From NCBI GenBank assembly GCA_965202905.1, contig OZ241868.1, positions 248,001 through 312,000 on the forward strand: a stretch of 64,000 bases of DNA, written 5' to 3'. The translations under genes and the position numbers were made by a program. Every line of letters starts with the position of its first letter. The stretch's first letter is position 1. Under the pieces are notes generated by a model. The model saw only the letters and a program-made list of their open reading frames with translations, was not told the origin of the DNA and made no database searches. Source of the DNA: CAYFYS01 sp965202905 (GTDB taxonomy: Bacteria > Pseudomonadota > Alphaproteobacteria > MPNO01). Shown here piece by piece: positions 46,416 to 54,427 of the stretch.

Positions 46416-47130
46416 ATGCTCAGTCTTGTAGATATCCGCAAGAGCTACGTCACCGGCCCAGTCACCGCTGAGATCCTCCGGGGTGTCCGGCTGGAGGTCA
46501 AGCGCGACGATCTGCTGTCGATCATGGGGCCCTCCGGCTGCGGCGAGTCCGCCCTGATGAACATCATCGGCCTGCTGGACCAACCGACCGGCGGTTCCTA
46601 TTTCCTGGACGGGCGCGAAATCTCTGCGATGAGAGATAATGAACTGTCGGTTATCCGCAATGCCAGCATCGGTTTCGTCTTTCAGTCATTCTACCTGCTG
46701 CCGCGGTTGACGGCGTGGGAGAATGTCGCCGTTCCGCTGATCTATCGCGGGATGAGCGGTCCGGCGGTCAGACGTCGGGCAATCGACATGCTCGAAAGAG
46801 TGGATATGGGTGAGCGCGCGGGCTACAGGCCGAACGCGCTCTCGGGTGGCGAGCAGCAGCGCGTGGCCATCGCCCGCGCGCTCGTCGGCGAGCCGGCAAG
46901 CGTGCTTGCCGACGAGCCCACCGGCACCCCCGATCCGGCCACGGGCAAGGAAATAAGGAAATCATGCAGATGTTTGTCGACCTCAACACCGAGGAGCAGC
47001 GCACCATCGTCATTATCACCCATGACCGAGAAATCGCGCGGCAATGCACCAGGCTCACGCACATCGCCGACGGTGTCTGCACAGGAAGAGAAGCCGCCGG
47101 ATATGTGGCCCGCGCGGCGGCCTGGGCGCG
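46416..47130 (+). pseudogene. MacB-type ABC transporter ATPase domain, broken
   Basis: The frame has the MacB ATPase layout: a Walker A region GPSGCGESALMNIIGLLD, LSVIRNASIGFVFQSFYLLP, the signature LSGGEQQRVAIARALVG and Walker B VLADEPTGTPD. The Walker A lysine is replaced by Glu44 (GxGES instead of GxGKS), which would abolish ATP binding. An 8-bp tandem duplication at 46947-46962 then shifts the frame; after it the expected MQMFVDLNTEEQRTIVIITH and IARQCTRLTHIADG continue from 46964. Both lesions show the gene is dead. Confidence 0.8.
46947..46962. repeat. 8-bp perfect tandem duplication in the macB-like pseudogene
   Basis: AAGGAAAT occurs twice (46947-46954 and 46955-46962). Removing one copy joins GKEI to MQMFVDLN in a single frame. 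Confidence 0.95.
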
Positions 47131-47899
47131 CCTGTGGCCCTCTATCTCAAGAACAACCTCAAGGAGGCGGTCAGCAGCCTGTCCGCCTCCATCCAGCGCA
47201 GCCTGCTCGCGCTGACCGGTATTGCCTCGGTCGCCTCGATCCGGATCGATGACGCGATCTATACGGTCATCGGCGAGTTGTCGGTCGGACATTCGAGTCT
47301 GCGCGGCGTCAGCGTAGAAAACGCCGTCCTCATTCCCGTCAACACGGCGCAGCGGGTGTTCGCCCCAACGGGCATTCTCTCGATCATGGCATGTGTCGCC
47401 CCGGGTGTTGACCACATGGCGGCGACGGGGCAGGTGCACGCATATTTCCGCCGCGTCTCGAAAGACATAACCGTCGCCGTGGAAAGCCCCAAGGAACTGA
47501 TCGAGAATCTGCAGAAGCAGTCGCGCCTGTTCATGCCTCTGCTCGGCGCCGTGGGCGGCATCTCGCTTCTCGTCGGTGGAATCGGAGTGATGAACGTGAT
47601 GCTTGTCCTGGTGATCGAGCGCCGCCTGGAGATCAGCATCCGGCGCGCGTTGCGGCGATATTCAGTGGCAGTTTCTGATCGAGTCGTTCATCCTGTCGGT
47701 CGGCGGCGGCGTGTTTGGAATCACGCTCGGTTCGGTGGCGACCTGCGTGATCTTCCAGTTCGCGGGCTGGCCGTTCCATGTTTCCGCCGCCGCCATGGGC
47801 CTTGGCTTCGGCGCTGCCAGCATCGCCGGAATTTTCTTCGGCTACTATCCGGCCTGTCAGGGGGCGAGGCTCGATCCGGTGACCGCACTACGCAGGTAA
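47131..47899 (+). pseudogene. MacB-type permease (FtsX domain), deleted and frameshifted
   Basis: After the ATPase remnant comes YLKNNLKEAVSSLSASIQRSL, the start of the MacB permease with its first membrane segment cut short at LLALTGI. It jumps to VIGELSVGHSSLRGVSVENA, a later periplasmic block, so well over 100 residues are missing. The membrane part follows with LGAVGGISLLVGGIGVMNVM and RRLEISIRRAL. A deletion near 47660 shifts the frame into GVFGITLGSVATCVIFQFAG and the family's ending GYYPACQGARLDPVTALRR. Confidence 0.75.
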
Positions 47900-48345
47900 C
47901 TACGGACTGCGACGGGTCGTCGAAACGGCGAGGCCGTCACCATGAAAACCAAGCGGTCAGAAACAAGGCGCATCCCGGGCCGGCAGCGCCGCCGTCGAAG
48001 CCGAAAATCAAGTCGCTGCCGACGTCCCGCAAGGCCGTGTGAGGACACGCGCGGGCAGGGCCAGAAGAACGCGCCGCGCGCCACAGGCCCTTGTTATCTA
48101 TAACTAGATCTGGACCCCAGATTAGCAAGGACTGTGCGCAAACTGCAAACGGCCGTTACAGTTCTTCAGGGTCCAAAATTCACCCACATACCCAAGCAGT
48201 GGTGCAGCGCCGTTATGTGCGAACGCGCCGCTGCCGCGACCGGCAGGGAGCTAGGCACGAGTTGCTTGTCCACAATGAACCCGCAGGCCTCCTGCGCGCT
48301 CGCGCGGCAGTTCATCGGCCGCGGTCGCGGCGCAGACCGGGCGGG
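47900..48345. other. Gene-free stretch after the efflux remnants
   Basis: About 445 bp with no supported gene; frames are Arg-rich and short. It contains CTGGACCCCAG near 48110-48120, the reverse complement of the core of the 14-bp unit at 1491-1518, which may be a piece of a shared mobile sequence. Confidence 0.4.
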
Positions 48346-48894
48346 TCATCCCTCGAACGCGCCGTCGATCAGGACGAAGGCCATGAAGCATGGCTTGTCA
48401 GTGCGGTTGGACCAGGCGTGGTTGGTGCCGCGCTGGACGCAGGTGTCGCCGGCCTTCATCAGCACCTCGGAGTCGTCGAGCACCAGCCAGATCTCGCCCT
48501 CCAGGCAGATCGCATAGTCGATCGTCTCCGTCCTGTGCATCAGCGGATGCGGCGGGGCCTCGGAGGTGTCCGCGGCATGCGCGGCCCCGAACTGGGTGAA
48601 GCTCGCATGTGCGGCCTCGCGGTCGAGGTTGTCGATCCAGCCCTTCTCCGGCGGGAACTCGATAACCCGGAAGACCGCGCCGTTGGCCGGCGGCTCGAGC
48701 GAGACCTTGCGGTCCATGGTCTCGGCATTGCCGGCGAGGCAGGCGGGCGCCTCGCCGGTGACCCAGAGGTTGTTGATCTGCACGCCCGGGCGATGCTCCG
48801 GCCGGAATATGTTGGGGCTCGGTCCGTCGAAGATCGTCACAGCCTTACCCGCTTCGTCGTGGCCCGTGACGATGCGCCTGATATCCCGCCCCAT
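48346..48894 (-). CDS. Cupin domain protein
   Basis: A 182-residue single-cupin protein. The cupin core is in the C-terminal half: HPLMHRTETIDYAICLEGEI supplies motif 1 (His and Glu), and VLMKAGDTCVQRGTNHAWSN supplies motif 2 with its His. The N-terminal half (RRIVTGHDEAGKAVTIFDGP) is the usual lead of small cupins found in catabolic loci, where several act as dioxygenases, isomerases or sensors. No catalytic role can be assigned. It is tail-adjacent to ruvX on the same strand, 48 bp away. Confidence 0.85.
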   Translation of the reverse strand: MGRDIRRIVTGHDEAGKAVTIFDGPSPNIFRPEHRPGVQINNLWVTGEAPACLAGNAETMDRKVSLEPPANGAVFRVIEFPPEKGWIDNLDREAAHASFTQFGAAHAADTSEAPPHPLMHRTETIDYAICLEGEIWLVLDDSEVLMKAGDTCVQRGTNHAWSNRTDKPCFMAFVLIDGAFEG

Positions 48895-48942
48895 GTCCTC
48901 TGCCTTTCCGGTTGATGCGGCGCGACCATAGGGCGAGTGCGT

Positions 48943-49425
48943 TCAGCGGCGCAAGAAGTCCATCGCCCCCTGTAGAATGTAGGACGAAGCGAGCTTGTCG
49001 ACCGCGGCCGCCCGCCTTCGCCGCGAGACATTGGCCTCGATCATCGCGCGGGTGACCGCGGCCGTCGAGAGCCGCTCGTCCCAGAACGCGACCGGGATAT
49101 CGCGCCGGTCCAGGATGTTGGCCGCGAACTGGCGGACCGACTGGCAACGTGGTCCCTCGCTGCCGTCCATGTTGACCGGCAGCCCGATCACCAGCGCATC
49201 GACGCCGTACTCGTCGACCAGGGCGAACAGGCGCGTAGCATCGGCTGAGAACCTGGTCCGGCGGATGGTCTGGAGCGGAGTGGCCAGGCCGGCCGCGGGC
49301 TCGCCGAGGGCAAGGCCGATCGTCCTGGCGCCGACATCCAGGCCGAGAAGGCGCCAGCGGGAATCGAATTCATCAAGAAACGAGACGGCCAAGGTTCGGG
49401 CGGCTCCTTGCGGTGCGGCGGCCAT
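48943..49425 (-). CDS. ruvX: Holliday junction resolvase-like protein RuvX/YqgF
   Basis: A 160-residue YqgF-family RNase H-fold protein, probably acting in pre-16S rRNA 5' maturation or junction resolution. LLGLDVGARTIGLALGEP carries the first catalytic Asp. VDALVIGLPVNMDGSEGPRC, VAFWDERLSTAAVTRAMIE and KLASSYILQGAMDFL are standard. The ATG at 49425 was chosen to keep a short lead before the core; later starts near SFLDEF would not change the domain. It diverges from gatC. Confidence 0.93.
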   Translation of the reverse strand: MAAAPQGAARTLAVSFLDEFDSRWRLLGLDVGARTIGLALGEPAAGLATPLQTIRRTRFSADATRLFALVDEYGVDALVIGLPVNMDGSEGPRCQSVRQFAANILDRRDIPVAFWDERLSTAAVTRAMIEANVSRRRRAAAVDKLASSYILQGAMDFLRR

Positions 49426-49514
49426 TCTTATACGCCCGGCACATAGGTCCACCAGCTTGCCGCCCGGCGCGGCCAAGAGTAGGTTCGCGCATTCCCGCGA
49501 CCCGGAGATCGGCC

Positions 49515-49802
49515 ATGTCCGTCGACAGGGATACGGTCCGCCGTATCGCCATGCTCGCCAGGCTCAGCGTGCTCGAGGAGCATCTCGACGCGTTGTCGGG
49601 TGAGCTCAATAGCATCCTGACCTGGGTCGAGCAGCTCGACGAGGTCGACACCGGGGGCATCGCGCCGATGGCCGCGGTCACCCGCATAGCGCCGCGGCGT
49701 CGCGCAGACGTGGTGACCGACGGCGGGACGGCCGGTGACATCCTGGCCAACGCGCCCGAACCGCGGGCCGCATTCTTCGCCGTCCCCAAGGTGGTCGAGT
49801 GA
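49515..49802 (+). CDS. gatC: Asp/Glu-tRNA amidotransferase subunit C
   Basis: GatC (95 residues) wraps GatA and GatB together. VRRIAMLARLSVLEEHLDAL, LNSILTWVEQLDEVDTGGI and the ending FFAVPKVVE are complete. The ATG at 49515 has CGGAGATC upstream. Its stop overlaps the gatA ATG by one base. Confidence 0.95.
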   Translation: MSVDRDTVRRIAMLARLSVLEEHLDALSGELNSILTWVEQLDEVDTGGIAPMAAVTRIAPRRRADVVTDGGTAGDILANAPEPRAAFFAVPKVVE

Positions 49803-51271
49803 TGGCGCTGACCGATCTCACCATCGCGGAGGCGCGCGACGGCCTGTCGGCGGGAGATTTTTCCGCGCGCGAGCTGGCCGAGGCCCATATCGAGGCGGTC
49901 GCGGCTTTGCGCAGGCTCAACGCTTTCATCACTGAGACTCCCGAGCGCGCGATCGCCGATGCCGAGGCCTCGGACGCCAGGCGCGCCTCGGGCGAGGCCC
50001 GCGCGATGGACGGCATCCCGATCGCTGTCAAGGACCTGTTCTGCACCGAAGGCGTTGCCACCACCGCGGCCTCGCACATCCTTGACGGCTTCACGCCGAC
50101 CTACGAATCCGCGGTGACCGCGAAGCTGCGCGACGCCGGCGCCGTGATGCTGGGCAAGACCAATCTCGACGAGTTCGCGATGGGCTCCTCGAACGAGACC
50201 AGCTATTTCGGCCCGGTCGTCAACCCGTGGCGCCGGATTGACGAGGCGGCGGACCTCGTGCCCGGCGGCTCGTCGGGCGGCTCGGCCGCGGCGGTCGCCG
50301 CCCGGACCTGTCTCGGGGCGACCGGGACCGATACCGGCGGGTCGATCCGCCAGCCCGCGGCGTTTTGCGGCATCGTCGGCGTCAAGCCGACCTACGGCCG
50401 CTGTTCGCGCTGGGGCATGGTGGCGTTCGCCTCCTCGCTCGATCAGGCGGGCCCGTTGACACGGACCGTGCGCGATGCCGCGATCATGCTGGCCGCGATG
50501 GCCGGTTTCGATCCCAAGGATTCGACCTCGGCCGACATCGCGGTGCCGGATTTCGAGGCGAGTCTGGATGACGGCATCGCCGGGCTGAGGGTGGGCGTGC
50601 CCGCGGAATACGCCTTCGATGCGGCGCCGGCGGGGGTCAACGACCTGTGGCGGGAGGGAATCGCCTGGCTGCGCGACGCCGGCGCGGAGCCGGTCGACGT
50701 GAGCTTGCCCCATACGCGCTACGCCCTGCCGGCGTATTACATCATCGCTCCGGCCGAGGCCTCGTCCAACCTCGCGCGCTATGACGGCGTCCGATACGGG
50801 CTGCGCGTCGAAAACGAGGACTTGATGGACATGTACGCCGCGACCCGCGGCGCCGGCTTCGGCGCCGAGGTCCGCCGGCGGGTGCTGGTCGGCACCTATG
50901 TGCTCTCGGCCGGTTATTACGATGCCTACTACATCAAGGCTCAGCAGGTGCGGAGCCTGATCGCGCGCGACTTCACCGAAGCCTTCGAGGCCTGCGACCT
51001 GTTGCTGACGCCGACCTGTCCGTTCGACGCCTTCGCCATCGGTGAGAAGATCGATGACCCGATCACGATGTACTACAATGACGTGTTCACCGTGCCGGCA
51101 AGCTTGGCCGGGCTGCCGGGCATCTCGGTCCCGGCGCGGCTGTCCGCTGCCGGGTTGCCGCTTGGCCTGCAGGTGATCGCACCCGCGTTCGCCGAGGACG
51201 CCATGTTCAGAGCCGGGCGGGCGCTCGAGAAGGCGGCCCGGTTCGACGCCAAGCCGGATGCGCGGGGGTGA
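49802..51271 (+). CDS. gatA: Asp/Glu-tRNA amidotransferase subunit A
   Basis: GatA (489 residues), the amidase that releases ammonia from glutamine for tRNA-bound Asp or Glu. The catalytic triad is intact: Lys77 in IPIAVKDLF, cis-Ser157 in VPGGSSGGSAAAV and nucleophile Ser181 in TDTGGSIRQPA, with the usual 24-residue spacing between the two Ser. The ATG at 49802 overlaps the gatC stop; a GTG one codon earlier is also in frame. Confidence 0.97.
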   Translation: MALTDLTIAEARDGLSAGDFSARELAEAHIEAVAALRRLNAFITETPERAIADAEASDARRASGEARAMDGIPIAVKDLFCTEGVATTAASHILDGFTPTYESAVTAKLRDAGAVMLGKTNLDEFAMGSSNETSYFGPVVNPWRRIDEAADLVPGGSSGGSAAAVAARTCLGATGTDTGGSIRQPAAFCGIVGVKPTYGRCSRWGMVAFASSLDQAGPLTRTVRDAAIMLAAMAGFDPKDSTSADIAVPDFEASLDDGIAGLRVGVPAEYAFDAAPAGVNDLWREGIAWLRDAGAEPVDVSLPHTRYALPAYYIIAPAEASSNLARYDGVRYGLRVENEDLMDMYAATRGAGFGAEVRRRVLVGTYVLSAGYYDAYYIKAQQVRSLIARDFTEAFEACDLLLTPTCPFDAFAIGEKIDDPITMYYNDVFTVPASLAGLPGISVPARLSAAGLPLGLQVIAPAFAEDAMFRAGRALEKAARFDAKPDARG

Positions 51272-51292
51272 GGCGCGGCGGAGCGATGCGCG

Positions 51293-51610
51293 ATGACCGT
51301 CGTCTGGTATGTTCTGATCCATGTCAGCCTCGGGCTGATCGGCAAGGATTACTTCACCTTCACGAATCTCGGCGCGCTTTACTGCGCGCTTGCCGGCGCG
51401 GTCGTCCAGGGTTACGCGGTCTGGGAGATCCATCGCATCGCCCGGCCGCGCTTCGAGGCCGGCCTCGATCCCGGGGCGAGCGCCCGGGAGGTCAAGACCG
51501 CAAGGGGCGGATACCGGAACCGGCTCGCGCGCATCTTTATCTTCCGGGTCTCGGCGTTCAGCATTCTGAGCCTGCTGATCGCCTCGATGGCGCGCGGCGC
51601 GGGTGGCTGA
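51293..51610 (+). CDS. Small membrane protein of unknown function between gatA and gatB
   Basis: A 105-residue protein with hydrophobic segments near residues 3-17, 28-44 and 86-100 and a charged middle (RIARPRFEAGLDPGASAREV). It starts 21 bp after gatA and its stop lies just before the gatB ATG, so it is part of the operon. I do not recognise a family. The layout suggests an inner-membrane protein; nothing links it to tRNA amidation except position. Confidence 0.72.
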   Translation: MTVVWYVLIHVSLGLIGKDYFTFTNLGALYCALAGAVVQGYAVWEIHRIARPRFEAGLDPGASAREVKTARGGYRNRLARIFIFRVSAFSILSLLIASMARGAGG

Positions 51611-51611
51611 G

Positions 51612-53066
51612 ATGAGCTTGATCGAGGGTCGGACGGGTCCGTGGGAGGCGGTGATCGGCATCGAGGTCCATGCCCAGGTCGTCGCGCGCTCGAAGCTCTT
51701 CTCCGGCGCCGCGACCGACTTCGGCGCCGAGCCCAATAGCCAAGTCTCGCTGGTCGATGCCGCGATGCCGGGCATGTTGCCGGTGGTCAACGAGCACTGC
51801 CTGGAGCAGGCTGTGCGCACGGGACTCGGGCTCGATGCCGAGATCAACCGGGTCTCGGTGTTCGACCGCAAGAACTACTTCTACCCCGACCTGCCGCAGG
51901 GCTATCAGATCTCTCAATACTCCAAGCCGATTGTCGGCCGCGGACATATCGATATCCCGCTCGAGGACGGCAGCGCGCGCCGGATCGGCATCACGCGGCT
52001 GCATCTGGAGCAAGACGCCGGCAAAAGCCTGCACGACCAGGACCCGCGACGGACGTTGGTCGATCTCAACCGCGCCGGCGTCGCGCTGATGGAGATCGTC
52101 TCCGAGCCGGACCTGCGCTCGGCCGGGGAGGCCGCCGCCTGTATCGCCAGGCTGCGCTCGATCCTGCGCTATCTCGGGACCTGCGACGGCAACATGCAGG
52201 AGGGCTCGCTCAGAGCCGACGTCAACGTCTCCGTCCGCCGGCCCGGCGAGGATCTCGGCACGCGCTGCGAGATCAAGAACCTCAATTCCATCCGCTTCAT
52301 CCGCCAGGCCGCCGACTACGAAGCCAGGCGCCAGATCGAAGTGATCGAGGACGGCGGGACGATCGCCCAGGAGACCCGGCTGTTCGACGAGGCGCGCGGG
52401 ATCACCCGGCCGATGCGCGCCAAAGAGGAAGAGCACGACTACCGCTATTTCCCCGATCCCGACCTGCTGCCCGTCGAGTTGAGCGAGGCGCAGATCGAGC
52501 GCATCCGCGCCGATATGCCGGAACTACCCGATGCCAGGCGTGCCCGCTTCATCGATGCGCTCGGGCTCGCCGCCGAGGATGCCGGCGTCCTGGTCGCCGA
52601 GCGCGAGAACGCCGAATACTTCGAGGCGGTCGCCCGGGGCCGGGAGCCGAAGCTCGCGGCCAACTGGGTCATCCACAACCTGTTCGGGGCGCTCAACAAA
52701 TCCGGGATCGCGATCGCCGAGACCCCGGTCAGCGCCGCATCGCTTGGCGGGCTGCTCGACCTGATCGCCGACGGCACCCTCTCGGACCGGATCGCCAGAG
52801 ATGTCTTCCAGGTCATGGTCGAGACCGGCGAGGAGGCGGCCGCGATCGTCGAGGCGCGCGGCCTGAAGCAGGTCACCGATACGGGCGCGATCGAGGCCGT
52901 GGTCGATGAGATCCTCTCCGGCCAAGCCGACAAGGTCGCCGAATACCGCTCCGGCAGGGACAAGCTCTTTGGCTTCTTCGTCGGCCAGGTCATGAAGGCG
53001 ACACAGGGCAAGGCCAACCCCAGGGCGGTCAACGACATCCTCCGCGCCAGGCTCGACGCGCCCTGA
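51612..53066 (+). CDS. gatB: Asp/Glu-tRNA amidotransferase subunit B
   Basis: GatB (484 residues) activates tRNA-bound Asp/Glu with ATP and receives ammonia from GatA. WEAVIGIEVHAQVVARSKLF, NYFYPDLPQGYQISQYSKPI, MEIVSEPDLRSAGEAAACIA and GNMQEGSLRADVNVS are family hallmarks. The C-terminal helical and tail (YqeY-like) domains end FFVGQVMKATQGKANPRAVN. The ATG at 51612 was chosen; a GTG at 51603 would add three residues and overlap the upstream gene. With aspS it supports indirect Asn-tRNA synthesis. Confidence 0.97.
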   Translation: MSLIEGRTGPWEAVIGIEVHAQVVARSKLFSGAATDFGAEPNSQVSLVDAAMPGMLPVVNEHCLEQAVRTGLGLDAEINRVSVFDRKNYFYPDLPQGYQISQYSKPIVGRGHIDIPLEDGSARRIGITRLHLEQDAGKSLHDQDPRRTLVDLNRAGVALMEIVSEPDLRSAGEAAACIARLRSILRYLGTCDGNMQEGSLRADVNVSVRRPGEDLGTRCEIKNLNSIRFIRQAADYEARRQIEVIEDGGTIAQETRLFDEARGITRPMRAKEEEHDYRYFPDPDLLPVELSEAQIERIRADMPELPDARRARFIDALGLAAEDAGVLVAERENAEYFEAVARGREPKLAANWVIHNLFGALNKSGIAIAETPVSAASLGGLLDLIADGTLSDRIARDVFQVMVETGEEAAAIVEARGLKQVTDTGAIEAVVDEILSGQADKVAEYRSGRDKLFGFFVGQVMKATQGKANPRAVNDILRARLDAP

Positions 53067-53195
53067 CGACAATCGCGAGTGCGATACGATGGCGCCGGAA
53101 TTGACCCGATGGGTTGAAACCGGCCTGGATGCCCGGGCGACGCCGTCCGAACGGCCGGTGCGGATTTGCCTGCCCGCGGGCGCCGCCCTAGCTTT

Positions 53196-53217
53196 GTAGA
53201 CACCGAGTAGACACCGA
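53196..53217. repeat. 11-bp perfect tandem duplication upstream of the GST gene
   Basis: GTAGACACCGA occurs at 53196-53206 and 53207-53217, about 45 bp before the GST start, where a promoter or leader would be. Confidence 0.93.
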
Positions 53218-53261
53218 AACCGAATCCCGAAACGCGCCATCCGGCTCAAGAGGAAAAACCG

Positions 53262-53987
53262 ATGATCGACTGCTACACATGGCCCACGCCGAACGGGCAC
53301 AAGGCTCACATCATGCTTGAGGAGTGCGGGCTGGACTGGACCGTTCACCCGATCAACATCATGGAGGGCGACCAGTTCGACCCCGAGTTCCTGAAGATCA
53401 GCCCGAACAACAAGATGCCGGCGATCATCGACCGCGACGGGCCGGGCGGCAAGGAGATCGCGGTCTTCGAGACCGGCGCGATCCTGATCTATCTCGGCGA
53501 CAAGACCGGCCGCTTCTTGCCGACTGAGCCGGCGCTGCGCTACGACACCCTGCAGTGGCTGATGTGGCAGATGGGCGGGATCGGGCCGATGCTGGGCCAG
53601 GCGCACCATTTCAACAACTACGCCCCGCAGCGCTTCGAGCGCGAGAAGCTTCAATACGGCATCGACCGCTACGTCAACGAGGCCAACCGGCTCTACGGCG
53701 TTCTGGAGAAGCGGCTGGACGGGCGCGACTGGGTGGCGGCCGGCGAGTACACGATCGCCGACATGGCGATCTTTCCGTGGCTGCGCTTCCCCGAGAACCA
53801 GGGCGTGGAGATCGACTCCTATCCGTGGGTGAAAGCTTGGCGCGACAAGATCGCCGCGCGGCCGGCGGTCGCCAAGGCCGTCGAGACATTGGCCGAGCGC
53901 AGGCGCTCGGGTCCCGGCTATTCCGACAAAGCCTGGGAACTGCTCTACGGCAAGAGCCAGACGCAACAGGGCGCCGCCGCAGAGTAA
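53262..53987 (+). CDS. Glutathione S-transferase family protein (Nu class/YfcG-like)
   Basis: A 241-residue GST. The N-terminal thioredoxin-like domain has TWPTPNGHKAHIMLEECGLD with the Asn typical of the YfcG/YghU (Nu, Ure2p-like) group, NKMPAIID and FETGAILIYLGDKTGRF with the glutathione-binding Glu-Thr pair. The C-terminal helical domain has AAGEYTIADMAIFPWLRF with the N-cap Asp. Such enzymes show disulphide-bond reductase activity. AGAGGAAAAACCG precedes the ATG. It stands alone between gatB and the tRNA gene. A role as maleylpyruvate isomerase for the gentisate-type genes is not supported by this subgroup. Confidence 0.9.
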   Translation: MIDCYTWPTPNGHKAHIMLEECGLDWTVHPINIMEGDQFDPEFLKISPNNKMPAIIDRDGPGGKEIAVFETGAILIYLGDKTGRFLPTEPALRYDTLQWLMWQMGGIGPMLGQAHHFNNYAPQRFEREKLQYGIDRYVNEANRLYGVLEKRLDGRDWVAAGEYTIADMAIFPWLRFPENQGVEIDSYPWVKAWRDKIAARPAVAKAVETLAERRRSGPGYSDKAWELLYGKSQTQQGAAAE

Positions 53988-54075
53988 CCGCCGCCGGGTA
54001 GCCCACGCCGGGGCGATTGACAGCACCCGATTCGGCCGTCTAGAAGGGCCGCCGGTGCACCACACGCCCCGAATC

Positions 54076-54168
54076 GGAGGGATGGCCGAGCGGCTGAAGG
54101 CGGCGGTTTGCTAAACCGTTATAGGGGTAATACCTCTATCGAGGGTTCGAATCCCTCTCCCTCCGCCA
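54076..54168 (+). tRNA. tRNA-Ser (anticodon GCU)
   Basis: The acceptor GGAGGGA (54076-54082) pairs with TCCCTCC, followed by G and an encoded CCA (54166-54168). The anticodon loop is TTGCTAA with GCT at 54110-54112. A long variable arm (ATAGGGGTAATACCTCTAT) marks a class II tRNA, and the T arm is GAGGGTTCGAATCCCTC. The gene reads AGC/AGU serine codons. Confidence 0.97.
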
Positions 54169-54427
54169 CCAGGCCCCTTCAGCCGCGCGCATCGCTGCGG
54201 CGGGGTCGGTGCGCGCCGGTCGCCGCTCCGAGCTCCCCATGTGGGGAAAGGCCAGGATCGCCGTCCTGCTGCGCCGCGACGGATGGACCGTTTCGTGCCG
54301 TCCCCGGCGCAATGGAGGCCGATCTGTCCCGGCGGCGCCCTCTATGCCTGCCAACCGATTCGTCTGCACGCCGTCCGGCCGCAAGACGCCGAGAGAGCAT
54401 ACCGGCGGGGCTACGCCGGACGAGGAC
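54169..54427. other. Gene-free stretch between tRNA-Ser and ubiD
   Basis: About 260 bp. No gene, clear terminator or duplicate of the tRNA 3' end (attachment site) was seen. Confidence 0.5.

Noticed and set aside
49373..51871. Long minus-strand open frame (832 codons) opposite gatC, gatA and the start of gatB
   Set aside because: It crosses three real genes on the opposite strand and shows only Arg/Asp/His-biased composition.
54076..54427. tRNA-Ser as integration site of an island
   Set aside because: No integrase is nearby and no second copy of the tRNA 3' end was found in the window.
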